A DNA stretch of 64,000 nucleotides. Source: Bolinopsis microptera. Lineage: Eukaryota > Ctenophora > Tentaculata > Lobata > Bolinopsidae. Shown piece after piece: positions 48,969 through 60,239 of this stretch. Each line of letters begins with the position of its first letter. Position 1 is the stretch's first letter. The stretch lies in contig NC_087081.1 of NCBI RefSeq assembly GCF_026151205.1, forward strand, positions 744,001 to 808,000, given 5' to 3'. The notes under the pieces were generated by a model, which was not told the origin of the DNA, did no database searches, and saw only the letters and a list, made by a program, of their open reading frames with translations. The position numbers and the translations under genes are program-made.

Positions 48969-50891
48969 TTTATAAATCTTTACTCCACGGGAAGTATGAA
49001 TAAATTAAATTTTGTAATGTTGTTTTTATTCATGATTAAGGAAAGAAAAATTTTTTTTTTAGGAAAGAAAAATTTTTATTTACCACAAATAATCAATACA
49101 TAATGTTATATTCATAAATAAATTCAAATTTCAATTTCAAACACATATACAGTACGCCGCGCACACAGCCACAATTTAAAATTGTTCGGAAATTCGAAGG
49201 TTAGCTGTAGGCGCCGCGCACAGGATCTATTTAATTGTTAACTTACAATTACATGTCACATTTCTTAATTACTAGAGCCAAAATTTCAGAAGCAAAATAA
49301 TTTAAAAGAATTCTGTCGTTCACGCAGTACAGGCCGTGAGCACTGCGATCTAATTAATATAAGAATGGAGAGATTCCAAAAAACCGCGCGCTCGTTATTT
49401 ATTGTGATTAAATTGAGTGCGCGCCACTGTGAACAGCAGTACCGCTCAAGCATGAATTAGTACTGAGCGGTACGCAGTTCTGCGTGAGGCGTAGACATTT
49501 GTAGCACTCAATGTAGCACACGTTTCATTCAACTAATCCATTAATCCATGTGACATGTACAATGTAATTATATTAAAGCAAAAAGAATATTAATTTTAGT
49601 AATAATTGACGTAAACATATGTGTTTAAATAACATCTATAATCTAGCGAGTTACTAATACCGTTCGCGTTTGTTTGTATTCTTGATTATATATCTTTACA
49701 CTAGCCTATATTATGATGGAGATATACATTATATAATTGCTCCAATATTCAACACTGCTAAACAACAAATACCTACTCGCCCATCGATGAAGCAGTCGCC
49801 AAAACAAAGCTCAAAGTTAATATATCTTCGTACTTCGTTTTGGAAACTGTAGAATTCCAATAAATAATTAGTGTTTCAATCGTGTATTCGATGGGCAAGC
49901 ACTCGCCACTTGAGGCCGAGACAAACGGCACCAGCTCCGCCCCGCAACCGTGAAGTAAGGCGGGGCGGTGGTGTGCGCCGTTTATACGGCCCACAGCACG
50001 AGACATTTTGAGCTCCAAGACTTAAGACTATAAAAGTCCCGAATTAAACGTAGCGACTTACCATCGTCAGCCGTCAAAAATTTAGAATTTGTATGTTATA
50101 AACTCTACACCTGGTATCAGTCTAACATGTAATTTAGTTTGTTATTGGCTAAATTTTCAACTCGATTAAGCGATGCAGACGGATGAACTAGGCTTCTCCT
50201 CCGTCAAAAACACAATGAGAGGGGATTGTGGAAGGACACGAACACTATTCGTTAACTCGTACCCCGGGTACCCCCTAGAACTGTGTCCCATCAGAGAGAG
50301 CCCATCACCCGTCAGATCGAAAACAGTGTTTTAGTTTTGATATATGCTGTACCAATTACAATAAATGGTAAGTCAAGGCTGACGTTGGTAGCAAAGTATA
50401 AAGTGACACGTCACAACAAAATAACCACTACACACTACACTACACACACTATACGCTATAACTATTGTACACAGTACACAGTATAACTAAAATATAAAAT
50501 ATAAACAAGTTACAAGAGACAAAAGAGTTTACAGAAGAGTTTTACATCGGCTCAGCACCGCCAGGACATTGGCTATACACGTGGGTCAATTAGTTTGATT
50601 TGGTATGGCTCGACCGGGAAAGTGGTCGAAATTAGTGCTCTTAATGAGTCATCACTGTCGTCTGAACATTAGAGCGGGAACTTCCCAAGTTTCGGCCGAC
50701 AACGCGCACAGCATGGGCGCGCAATGCTATGCGCGGTCTCATATTACTGTGTCATTCGGCGGTTGCGCTCAGCGTTACTGGGAATGAGTTGTATGTTGTT
50801 TACCTAAATTCAAGCATGGTATTCATAGATAAGCTTGTCAGTCAGTAAGTGCTTAAGTGGGAATAACAGGCAAATGAATATCACTTCATAA
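48969..50891. other. Spacer without recognised genes
   Basis: AT-rich. It includes the diverged repeat shared with 45.35-45.7 kb (49,764-50,290) and small CACTACACACTATAC-type repetitions at 50,428-50,480. Short open frames lack motifs. Confidence 0.45.
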
Positions 50892-53800
50892 TCAGAATTC
50901 AGTGAAATTTCTGTCACACCACTCAGTTCCATACCGGTTTTGAGCTCTTAGAAGTGACTGTTTAAGTAAATTCTTGACAGATCCGCATGTGGAGGTGAAA
51001 TTTAACGGGCCAACTTTACGGAATTCGTTCCACAGCCATGCAGATTTATAAATAAATTGATTAGTTGGAGAGGGTGTAATGAACAGATTATCTTTCCTAT
51101 TTGATATGTTGAATAAGTAGTATAACGAAATTGGTACTCGTGACTTAATGATCTTAAAAAGTTCCATTAAACAACGGTATCGGTACAGGTTCTCTGTAAC
51201 AAGTAATTCATGTTTTGTGAATAGAGGCTTAGTGGACTCTTTAACATAGAATTCAGATCCTAGACGTTGAGAATTAATTGGTCTTGCTCTAGCACATGTC
51301 TTGAATTTGTCTACATAAGCTTCATAGTCTCCAAATAGAATCCTGATACACTTCTTTTGAGTAATAAATAGCGGTTTTAACTGATTATTGGGAATACCTC
51401 CCCAGACAGAAATAGCATAACCTAGGTGTGATTCAAAGAGAGAATGATATATTTGTTTATATAGTGATTCTGGTAAGCATTTCTTAATACGGTAGATACG
51501 TCCACAAGCACTTCTTAGTTTCTTGTTGAGGGATGATATATGTGGTTTCCAGCTCAATTTATCATCCATGATTACTCCGAGAAACTTTGTCTGACTTACA
51601 CGTTTAATTATTTTGTTATTAATGGACAAGTTTTGGCTATCTATATCGGCATCTAATTCGTTATTATTACGTTTAGAGGGAGAAAAATACATGTAACAAC
51701 ACTTCTTTACATTAATGTGCAGTAGGTTAACTCCCATATACTTGTTTACGGCCTGTAGTACTTCATTAGCCAATTCATATGCTTTATTTCTCGAATCGGC
51801 AGCGACAAATATATTAGTATCGTCTGCAAATAAGACAAATTTACCCTTTTTAGTTATATTGCATATGTCATTGATGTACAGTAGGAAAAGTAGAGGTCCT
51901 AATACACTACCCTGAGGGACCCCGAATTCAACCGGTAATTCATCAGATTTGGTATCCAAAACGTTTACAAATTGTTTCCTATTAGACAAATAACTAGAGA
52001 TAAGATTCAGAGCATTTCCTCTTATGCCATAGTTGTTTAATTTTGTAGTTAGTTTACAGTGGTCTAGAGTGTCAAAGGCTTTTGAGAGATCGATAAAGAC
52101 CCCTAGGACATGTTGCTTTTTACTAATTAACGATTCTATATGTTCTACAGAGTAGTTCAGTGCATGGCTGGTGGAGTGTCCTTTTCTAAAGCCGAACTGG
52201 TTTTCATGTATTATACCCTTGGAAGTAAGGAAACTATAGAGCCGCTTATATATTAACTTTTCTAGAATTTTCCCGAATACAGGTAGAGTTGATACTGGTC
52301 TATAGTTTTCTAAAAGCTGTTCATCTTCTTTTTTGTAAATGGGGCTGATTCTCCCAGTTTTTAATTCATCGGGAAAGTGGCCTTCTTGCATGCATTTATT
52401 AAAGTATCTAGCTAAGTACGGTGCAGTAATTTGACACGACTTCTTGATCACATGAATAGGTATGTCACTAGATTTCCCGTTTTTTAGTTCGTTTATGATC
52501 TCTTTAATCTCAATACAGTCACAATCACAAAGAAAAATACTGGACGTAACTGATGTGGGCAGGTAATCAGTAAATGACGGCAGGGAATTTATTCTTAAGA
52601 AGTCACCAGAGTATGCTTCGTTCAAGTTAGCTGCAATAGAGGCAAAGTATTTATTGAACTCATTTGCAATTACACGCCGATTAATCACACGCTCGTTATT
52701 TATCACAAAGTTATAGAATCCTGATACACTTCTTTTGAGTAATAAATAGCGGTTTTAACTGATTATTGGGAATACCTCCCCAGACAGAAATAGCATAACC
52801 TAGGTGTGATTCAAAGAGAGAATGATATATTTGTTTATATAGTGATTCTGGTAAGCATTTCTTAATACGGTAGATACGTCCACAAGCACTTCTTAGTTTC
52901 TTGTTGAGGGATGATATATGTGGTTTCCAGCTCAATTTATCATCCATGATTACTCCGAGAAACTTTGTCTGACTTACACGTTTAATTATTTTGTTATTAA
53001 TGGACAAGTTTTGGCTATCTATATCGGCATCTAATTCGTTATTATTACGTTTAGAGGGAGAAAAATACATGTAACAACACTTCTTTACATTAATGTGCAG
53101 TAGGTTAACTCCCATATACTTGTTTACGGCCTGTAGTACTTCATTAGCCAATTCATATGCTTTATTTCTCGAATCGGCAGCGACAAATATATTAGTATCG
53201 TCTGCAAATAAGACAAATTTACCCTTTTTAGTTATATTGCATATGTCATTGATGTACAGTAGGAAAAGTAGAGGTCCTAATACACTACCCTGAGGGACCC
53301 CGAATTCAACCGGTAATTCATCAGATTTGGTATCCAAAACGTTTACAAATTGTTTCCTATTAGACAAATAACTAGAGATAAGATTCAGAGCATTTCCTCT
53401 TATGCCATAGTTGTTTAATTTTGTAGTTAGTTTACAGTGGTCTAGAGTGTCAAAGGCTTTTGAGAGATCGATAAAGACCCCTAGGACATGTTGCTTTTTA
53501 CTAATTAACGATTCTATATGTTCTACAGAGTAGTTCAGTGCATGGCTGGTGGAGTGTCCTTTTCTAAAGCCGAACTGGTTTTCATGTATTATACCCTTGG
53601 AAGTAAGGAAACTATAGAGCCGCTTATATATTAACTTTTCTAGAATTTTCCCGAATACAGGTAGAGTTGATACTGGTCTATAGTTTTCTAAAAGCTGTTC
53701 ATCTTCTTTTTTGTAAATGGGGCTGATTCTCCCAGTTTTTAATTCATCGGGAAAGTGGCCTTCTTGCATGCATTTATTAAAGTATCTAGCTAAGTACGGT

Positions 53801-54853
53801 GCAGTAATTTGACACGACTTCTTGATCACATGAATAGGTATGTCACTAGATTTCCCGTTTTTTAGTTCGTTTATGATCTCTTTAATCTCAATACAGTCAC
53901 AATCACAAAGAAAAATACTGGACGTAACTGATGTGGGCAGGTAATCAGTAAATGACGGCAGGGAATTTATTCTTAAGAAGTCACCAGAGTATGCTTCGTT
54001 CAAGTTAGCTGCAATAGAGGCAAAGTATTTATTGAACTCATTTGCAATTACACGCCGATTAATCACACGCTCGTTATTTATCACAAAGTTAGGTTTAATC
54101 TCACGTCTCTTCTTACCACGCAGTTCATTAATTATCTGCCAAGTTTTCTTACTATCTCCAGCGCATTCTGTAATCTTAACACCATGATACTTACGTTTTG
54201 CAGAATTAATAAGGTGGTTTAATAACTTCCGGTGTGCCTTAAATTCTTTATGACGTGTTACTTTATTTGTACAATTAAAACAAAGGGTAAGACAGTCTGC
54301 ATGGTTGGTTGAAGAGGCGTTGAGGCATTTCTTCTTAACTGCCTTTTTCCACAGGTCATAAAGCTCATGTTTTCTATTTATAGAGGCAATCAGGCCAGAT
54401 GTAATCCATGGATTATTCTTAGCAGTACGTTTAGAACACTTAGGCTGGCTTAGTTTACATGCACTGTCTAGTTGATGATTAAATACAGTGAAAAAATTAC
54501 TGAAGTCTTCTGGTGGATCACTAGTTAATTCATTGTCTAGTACTTCCACAAATTTGTCCACATTTTTTGCACAGTAGTCATAGTACTGGAAATAGTTTTG
54601 TTCATGAACCTCAGTACTGACTAGGGGTGAGTTGAATATATGGAATACAGCATGATGGTGACTGATGCAGGTACTAATTGTTCCAGAGCAGATAGAGTTT
54701 TCTATGTTGTTGGTGAGTATGTTGTCAATACACGATTCGTTACATCCTGGTTTATGATGCGTGGAAGTAGAAATAAGTGGTGATAAACCTAGACCTAGAA
54801 TAAGGTTTTCAAAGTCTTGAACAAGTTTACTGTTTTCATCATGGAGATTAAGA
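50892..54853 (-). mobile_element. Non-LTR (APE-type) retrotransposon with internal 1,378-bp duplication
   Basis: On the minus strand the frame is open from the truncation at about 54,853. The end of an apurinic-type endonuclease comes first (GCNESCIDNILTNN, then ISHHHAVFH, the family's D-x-hydrophobic and S-[DH]-HH motifs). A linker with NNPWITSGL follows, then RT ([65 protein letters not shown]). The frame stops at about 52,711 after CIRIL because 1,378 bp are repeated in tandem (51,332-52,709 and 52,710-54,087). The second copy then runs to a natural end at 50,892. The RT is otherwise undamaged. It is 5'-truncated at the junction with the R2-like element. Confidence 0.92.
51332..54087. repeat. 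1,378-bp tandem duplication inside the RT gene
   Basis: TAGAATCCTGATACACTTCT occurs at about 51,338 and 52,716, and every landmark checked (for example ACGCCGATTAATCACACGCT) recurs at +1,378 without a visible mismatch. 1,378 is not a multiple of 3, which explains the stop at the junction. The span 50,892-54,561 minus one unit is 2,292 bp, exactly 764 codons, so the duplication alone breaks an intact frame. Confidence 0.9.
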
Positions 54854-55114
54854 CCAAACCAACTATATTTACCTCAATTCTCTAGTCTTTTCAGACGCAG
54901 AATCTTCTACACTCTCTGACTTCTTCTGATGTCTGGGACTTACGACCCCAGATGTAGCTTTCAACGACGTTTTAAGGGCCCAACGTTCAGCTGTTCATCA
55001 GGGTTAAACTGGGCAGGGTCTTTCGGCCAGCTGCCAGTTGTCACTCCAGGTCTTGTTGTAGCGACTAAGCCAGATAGTGTAGGAACCTTTCAGGGACACC
55101 ACCGCTGTTGTGTT
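54851..55114. repeat. 0.26-kb direct repeat, downstream copy (3' end of R2-like element)
   Basis: The stretch from AGACCAAACCAACTATATTT to CAGGGACACCACCGCTGTTG is repeated, apparently without mismatch, at 58,699-58,962. In this copy it comprises the last ~37 codons of the RLE-type frame, the stop and the ~150-bp 3' UTR. Confidence 0.92.
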
Positions 55115-58100
55115 AAGTGCCCTCTTCTTCTTTGCCCGGGTGATGTTAAGGAAGTTGAAAATTCGGGGTAATGTGTGGTGGTAGAATCCACGACATCCAA
55201 CTTCTACTGTAAAGAGATATCCTTCCCAGCCTGCGGTCTCGATCTCCACCATTAGCTCTTCGTATCTCTTCTCTTTCCGGGATCTCTGGTCCTCAAAGTT
55301 CTCCTCGTTTCCACAGGTCAGCTCTATCAGGATGACTTTCCTGAGTGTGTTAGAGTATATTACCACATCAGGTCTGAGAGCTGTGTTGACAATATGTTGG
55401 GGGAATTGTCTTGTCCTTTCGTCCTCATCAAACACTAGTTTCCAGTCGTTACCTTCCTCTAGAAGATGAGGTTCTTCTGTAAGCCGTACTTCGGGTTTCC
55501 TGTAGGTTCCTTTTCCGGATACGAACTTCCTCCACTCTCTCTTTACTTCTGTCTTTGGGGTAGCACTGTTTATCTCCCTCAGCTTCTCTGCAATTGGTTG
55601 CACGATTACCCTGAGCACCTGATCATGTCTCCAATTATATCTTCCTTGTTTAAGCGACACTGGGCAACACGTTAGAATGTGCTTTAGGTTGCACTGCTGA
55701 CGCCCACAAAGGGGACAGTTGTTCGTGGAGCTGTAGTTCCAAAGCTGGAGGTTGCTAGGTGTACTTGCAACGTCGTGGATGGCATTTAGGTGGAACTTTG
55801 TCAGCTCGGGGCTCAAGGTATACAGCAGGCTTTGCCAGCCAGTGTCTAGCTGCATGGTGTTCTCCCAGGTTAGAAACTTTCCTTGGACTCTCTTATCGTA
55901 CAGAGTTTGAAGGAGTTCCTCTTCTTTCAGAGACTTAATTATCTCCACCAGTTGCTCCTTTTTGTTCTTCTTCCTCCTCTGATCACCGAATCCAATACCG
56001 GCTCCTTCCCTGGTCTGCACGTAGCCAATCAGTTCTTTGAAGTAGAGGTCTCTCTCCCTATTAGTCAGCTCCTTGGTGTAGTCCCATCTCTTCTTGTCTC
56101 TGTTGGTGTTTTCTCTGTACTCGAAAACCTCCCTCACTTTAGGGTCAACCGATGTCTTCAGCATATAGGCCTTGGACACCTGTAGACATTTGTACAGGTT
56201 GGAGATCTGCTTTAACGATAGTCCAAAGTGGTCTTTTGATCTGTACAGCACACTATTCGATATGGAAGTAGTAACTCCAAGCCATTTCTTCAAGTATCTG
56301 GTACAAAGAGCCTCTAGTGTCTGGATGAATGATACTGGGAGGTTGTATATCATAATATTCCACTGTACTTTGCTAGTTAGCATGTGGTTGTAGATCCAGC
56401 ACTTGCTTGGTCCAGAGAGCTCCGCCATGTCTACTTTTTCCAGCTGGCCTGAAAGTTGAGTGGTGATTAGCTCTCTCGTCTCATCTTGGCCCAGGTTGAC
56501 GTAAATCCAGTGACCAAGGAACTTTATCGGTGTGTCACCAAGGTACGCTACTTTCTCGTTTGCAATGATGATCTCAGGGTCAAACGATCTGTAGGTATTG
56601 TCCACTACCTTCATTCCGAGAGCAATACACTTGCTGGGTTTAGCTCTCATCGTCCTTGTCCATGCTAAGAATTCCTCCATTTGCCCGACCAGCCTCTTCA
56701 TTTTGTCGAGTCTGTCAGACAGCAGGGTGAGATCATCTGCAAAAGCTCTGTTTGTAGTTGGCTCAGAGCTGAACGACGGCTTGTATCCCAGTGTTCTGTC
56801 GACCTGAAGTAAATCCAAGAGTAGGTTGAATGCTATTAAGAATAGCACGACAGAAAGCGGGTCCCCTTGAAACAACCCGATTAGGTAGTAGAACCACTCA
56901 CTCTTCCACTTCTTCGTCTTCACCCGTACTACCAGTTCGTCGTAGTACTTGACAATATATTGGACCACTTCTTCTGGGAACTTGTAGTGCCGAAGCGCAA
57001 ACACTATCAGCTCATGGGGTACTCTCCCATAAGCATTCATAAGATCCACCCATACTGCATACACCTGTCTTCTCTTACTCTTTGCATCCCGCAGTTCCTC
57101 CATGAGCGCTTGTGTGTGTTCTATGCATCCTGGCATCTTGCGCAGGAAGCCTTTTTGCACAGAGGTATCGATGTACTTATTGGTGGTCATGTAGTCGAGC
57201 ATTTTATCAGCTAGCATACCCATTGCCACTTTCCCACTGGTGTTAGTCATAGTGATGTTCCTAAACTTGCCAGGGTCACTAAGGTCCGTGGTCTTGGGAA
57301 GTAGGATGCTTTCTCCAATTCTCCACTGCAGGGGGACACTGTTTGATAACCAGAGTTTACTAATACACGCATACAATAGTTCTCTCAGCCTGGCACACCT
57401 TTTGTAAACTATGTATGGCACTCCGTTGGGCCCTGGTGAAGATCCATTGCGTCGTGTTTTGATCTTCTTTTCAAACTCTTCGTAAGTAGGTACTGTGCAC
57501 ACAAAGGGGTACACTGGGTCTTTGGCATCTGGTATTCCTGCCATCTTTTCGAAGACATGACATCTATCTCGGTCCATGTATTCCTTGGGGTAGTATCTGT
57601 CAGCCTCTTCCTTGCCGAAGGTAGGCTCTCCCGAGATCTTCTCATCAAGGAGTCTTTTACTGTAGTCATAGGGGTTCCTCCTGAAGCGTTGGGTCTCCTT
57701 CTTCTTTTCTTTCTTTTTCCTCTTCTTCAACTGTTCACGCCTAGACTTGTTGTGGATTCTCACTAGTCTCCAGTACTGCGCTCTTACTGTTTTGGCACCA
57801 CCAGAAGTGACTCCGCCCTCTCTCACAGCCTCTCTATACTCGCGTGCTGTATCCTTCTTCTTTTTCCTGAGGGTCTTGGTGACTGGTCCTTCCTTATTGG
57901 GCTTGTCAAGGTATGGTTTCCGTTCTTCCTGTCCATATCTGTCAGCCAAGTACTCGTAGATAGTAAGTTCCATAGTCTTTAGCTCTTTCTCTGGGTCTTT
58001 ACCCTTCACGATGTTCCCGATGGCAATGCTTAGGTCTTCATCAATTCCTTTCCATTCATTCATCTTGTTTGCCTGTGGTAAGGATAACTTTAGAGTATCC

Positions 58101-58462
58101 TTCAGTTCTATCTGTTCTGGGGGTTTGTCTTTCGCAGAGAAACTAGCTGAGCAGGCTTCTGTCATTGTAGCACTGTGGTTTGATTCCGGGCTTGACTTCA
58201 GCTCCGACTTACAGTTGCGATCTCCCTCCGCTGGTCCAACATCCACTTCCGTTTCTGTATTCTCAGCAGCACGAAGCTCGTCTTGCGGTCTCAGTTTGCA
58301 TCTCCACTGGTGTTTGGCGACTTGTTTGAACCCCTTCCCACACCACTCACATACTTGAGGTTTATCCTTAGGTGGTTCAGCCTCAGAGGTTTCATTACCA
58401 GGTTGTCGGGTCTGTTCCCCTGAGGTCAGATCATCTATTCTCCCACCCCGTCCAGTGATCAT
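55004..58462 (-). CDS. R2-like (RLE-type) non-LTR retrotransposon protein
   Basis: A single intact frame of 1,152 residues starting MITGRGG. An N-terminal zinc finger C-x2-C-x9-H-x3-C (C38, C41, H51, C55) is followed by a very basic linker. The RT domain has NGVPYIVYKRCARL, FRNITMTNTSGKVAMG, VWVDLMNAYGRVPHELI, LFQGDPLSVVLF and the catalytic FADDLTLLSDR at about 574. A C-x2-C-x7-H-x4-C finger (CPLCGRQQCNLKHILTCC, about 916-933) precedes the restriction-like endonuclease with PDVVIY-x-x-x-x-x-x-VILIELT (about 1,029-1,047). Order and motifs match R2/NeSL-type elements, which nick a target and prime reverse transcription there. It appears complete and potentially active. It lies between a 5'-truncated copy of itself and the APE-type element. 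Confidence 0.93.
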   Translation of the reverse strand: MITGRGGRIDDLTSGEQTRQPGNETSEAEPPKDKPQVCEWCGKGFKQVAKHQWRCKLRPQDELRAAENTETEVDVGPAEGDRNCKSELKSSPESNHSATMTEACSASFSAKDKPPEQIELKDTLKLSLPQANKMNEWKGIDEDLSIAIGNIVKGKDPEKELKTMELTIYEYLADRYGQEERKPYLDKPNKEGPVTKTLRKKKKDTAREYREAVREGGVTSGGAKTVRAQYWRLVRIHNKSRREQLKKRKKKEKKKETQRFRRNPYDYSKRLLDEKISGEPTFGKEEADRYYPKEYMDRDRCHVFEKMAGIPDAKDPVYPFVCTVPTYEEFEKKIKTRRNGSSPGPNGVPYIVYKRCARLRELLYACISKLWLSNSVPLQWRIGESILLPKTTDLSDPGKFRNITMTNTSGKVAMGMLADKMLDYMTTNKYIDTSVQKGFLRKMPGCIEHTQALMEELRDAKSKRRQVYAVWVDLMNAYGRVPHELIVFALRHYKFPEEVVQYIVKYYDELVVRVKTKKWKSEWFYYLIGLFQGDPLSVVLFLIAFNLLLDLLQVDRTLGYKPSFSSEPTTNRAFADDLTLLSDRLDKMKRLVGQMEEFLAWTRTMRAKPSKCIALGMKVVDNTYRSFDPEIIIANEKVAYLGDTPIKFLGHWIYVNLGQDETRELITTQLSGQLEKVDMAELSGPSKCWIYNHMLTSKVQWNIMIYNLPVSFIQTLEALCTRYLKKWLGVTTSISNSVLYRSKDHFGLSLKQISNLYKCLQVSKAYMLKTSVDPKVREVFEYRENTNRDKKRWDYTKELTNRERDLYFKELIGYVQTREGAGIGFGDQRRKKNKKEQLVEIIKSLKEEELLQTLYDKRVQGKFLTWENTMQLDTGWQSLLYTLSPELTKFHLNAIHDVASTPSNLQLWNYSSTNNCPLCGRQQCNLKHILTCCPVSLKQGRYNWRHDQVLRVIVQPIAEKLREINSATPKTEVKREWRKFVSGKGTYRKPEVRLTEEPHLLEEGNDWKLVFDEDERTRQFPQHIVNTALRPDVVIYSNTLRKVILIELTCGNEENFEDQRSRKEKRYEELMVEIETAGWEGYLFTVEVGCRGFYHHTLPRIFNFLNITRAKKKRALNTTAVVSLKGSYTIWLSRYNKTWSDNWQLAERPCPV

Positions 58463-58698
58463 GTGGGCATTTTTCTTATTGTTTGCTGGAGTGTTGATTG
58501 TTATACACAGCTCTGCCGTGTATTCCGGCTAATCGCCCTACTAAGGCTATCAGCTTCGGGTCTTTCCCCTGTGGTCAGCAGTCTTTCCAGGCCGTCAGCA
58601 GTCTTTCCATGCCGTCATCTGCCTTTGGCAGTCGTCAACTAGTCTTTCCTAGCCGTCGTCAAGGCTTTCCCTCCTTGCAGAGCAAATCCATGTCCATG
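58463..58698 (-). other. 5' leader of the R2-like element
   Basis: The sequence between the start codon and the upstream direct repeat. It contains repeated AGTCTTTCC[AT] and GCCGTCA motifs (58,568-58,670). R2-type leaders often carry structured RNA such as ribozymes, but I could not fold it. Confidence 0.5.
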
Positions 58699-58962
58699 TT
58701 TGAGACCAAACCAACTATATTTACCTCAATTCTCTAGTCTTTTCAGACGCAGAATCTTCTACACTCTCTGACTTCTTCTGATGTCTGGGACTTACGACCC
58801 CAGATGTAGCTTTCAACGACGTTTTAAGGGCCCAACGTTCAGCTGTTCATCAGGGTTAAACTGGGCAGGGTCTTTCGGCCAGCTGCCAGTTGTCACTCCA
58901 GGTCTTGTTGTAGCGACTAAGCCAGATAGTGTAGGAACCTTTCAGGGACACCACCGCTGTTG
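58699..58962 (-). mobile_element. 0.26-kb 5'-truncated copy upstream of the R2-like element
   Basis: Identical by eye to 54,851-55,114: the end of the endonuclease frame (AVVSLKGSYTIWL), its stop and the 3' UTR. Placed directly upstream in the same orientation it makes a head-to-tail pair, as expected if a severely 5'-truncated insertion and a full-length one used the same site. Upstream of it (58,963 on) the sequence is unrelated (TGTGTATTTGAGTGG). Confidence 0.85.
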
Positions 58963-59152
58963 TGTGTGTATTTGAGTGGATTGATTTTCAAATTACGGGG
59001 TCCCTCGCTCGAGTAGTTCAGCTCACTCACAAGCTTTGTTAATTTCGTCTGAGAAGCTCAATTGCAGATACTATGTGAACTATGAGGGAACAATAACATA
59101 CTGTAGATTAACTGGCACCACAATTGTTCCTACTTGCAATTTTGAGGTATTA

Positions 59153-59275
59153 GGGGACAGCAGTCTTATAATAGTTACACAAATATGTATGTGCTCAAAA
59201 CGTCAAACAATGGTCTGATCAATTCCTGAAATACCTAAAGTTTCAAGGTTAAGAACAATATACTTCCAAAGAAGT
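59153..59275 (+). repeat. Inverted repeat, left copy
   Basis: AGGGGACAGCAGTCTTATAA through TTCAAGGTTAAGAACAATA matches the reverse complement of 62,453-62,566 with a few substitutions and a small indel. The core CAAATATGTATGTGCTCAAA, then ACGTCAAACAATGG, is perfect. No target duplication was identified. It could be two copies of one short interspersed element in opposite orientation. Confidence 0.8.
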
Positions 59276-60185
59276 GTAATAAAAATTTTCAATTAACCGG
59301 TACAATATAGCTTTGAAATTAAATGTATCATTTCTTGTTATCAATATCTGAGGGACTCAGCTCGCGAATTAGTCATAATTAAGATTTAAGGATAACCCTG
59401 GCCCTGACTTCAAGGAAAGATGAATGTTTTCATTAATCTCTGTAAAATTATGACGGTTCATGATTATAATGGATCTATAATTTAATTTTAATCCTGTGTA
59501 AATCCTGTGTAAAAATCCTGATTGGGCCATGTGATGTGATACCTGTGGGAGACCGGAATGAGATCAGGTTCTTAGTTGTCGGTCACCGGTTTCAATAGAC
59601 TTAATTCCAGCACGTCTGAGAACTTCTTCAATGTTCATCAATGTAAAGTGATGTTTACATTGATGTATATGACTGCTTCGAATGCTTAAGGCCTTCAAAT
59701 CAGCATGAAAAAATTGGCCAAGGAATAAGAATTTTAGTGACCAAATTTTGGACCCCCAGTGGAGTCAAAAACGCGAATTAAATACTAAATCAGTAATGAT
59801 TATTTTAGTCTCTTGAGTCTTGACACCACTTTAGGGTTAGACGGGTTCCTGCTCGTGTTTATTAAATATCAATTAACTGACTCTGGGCAAAAATTCCATC
59901 CAATATGTCAAATTCGTGTTCAGAAATTATCATACTTGAAAAATGAAAATGGGACAGAATTTGGAAAATATGAATTTTAGTTTTGTTATTATAACTTTCT
60001 GCAGTGAGCTTCCTCCGACCGAAATCAAACTTCCAGCACCTCAATCGTGTCATATGCCATTTATAGTTAACTGACTAATTGGTTGCGGGTGACAAATTCA
60101 GTAAAAACTGTAAAATTTCGGTCCTGGAAATTTCAACTTCAAAAACTGAAAATGGGACAGAATTTGGAAAATATGAATTTTCGTT
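59276..60185. other. Spacer with a 45-bp direct repeat
   Basis: AAAATGGGACAGAATTTGGA, then AAATATGAATTTT, occurs at about 59,944 and 60,147. No gene was recognised. Confidence 0.5.
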
Positions 60186-60239
60186 TTGTTATTAAGGAGC
60201 AGTCTTCTTATCTTCATTATCGTCCCTCTTATCTTCATT

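Noticed and set aside
56172-58358. Plus-strand open frames across the R2-like element
   Set aside because: Antisense shadows of the 1,152-residue frame with no motifs of their own.
54851-58962. LTR retrotransposon, because of flanking direct repeats
   Set aside because: The protein has an R2-type zinc finger, RT and restriction-like endonuclease, without Gag, protease or integrase, and the repeat overlaps the end of the reading frame.
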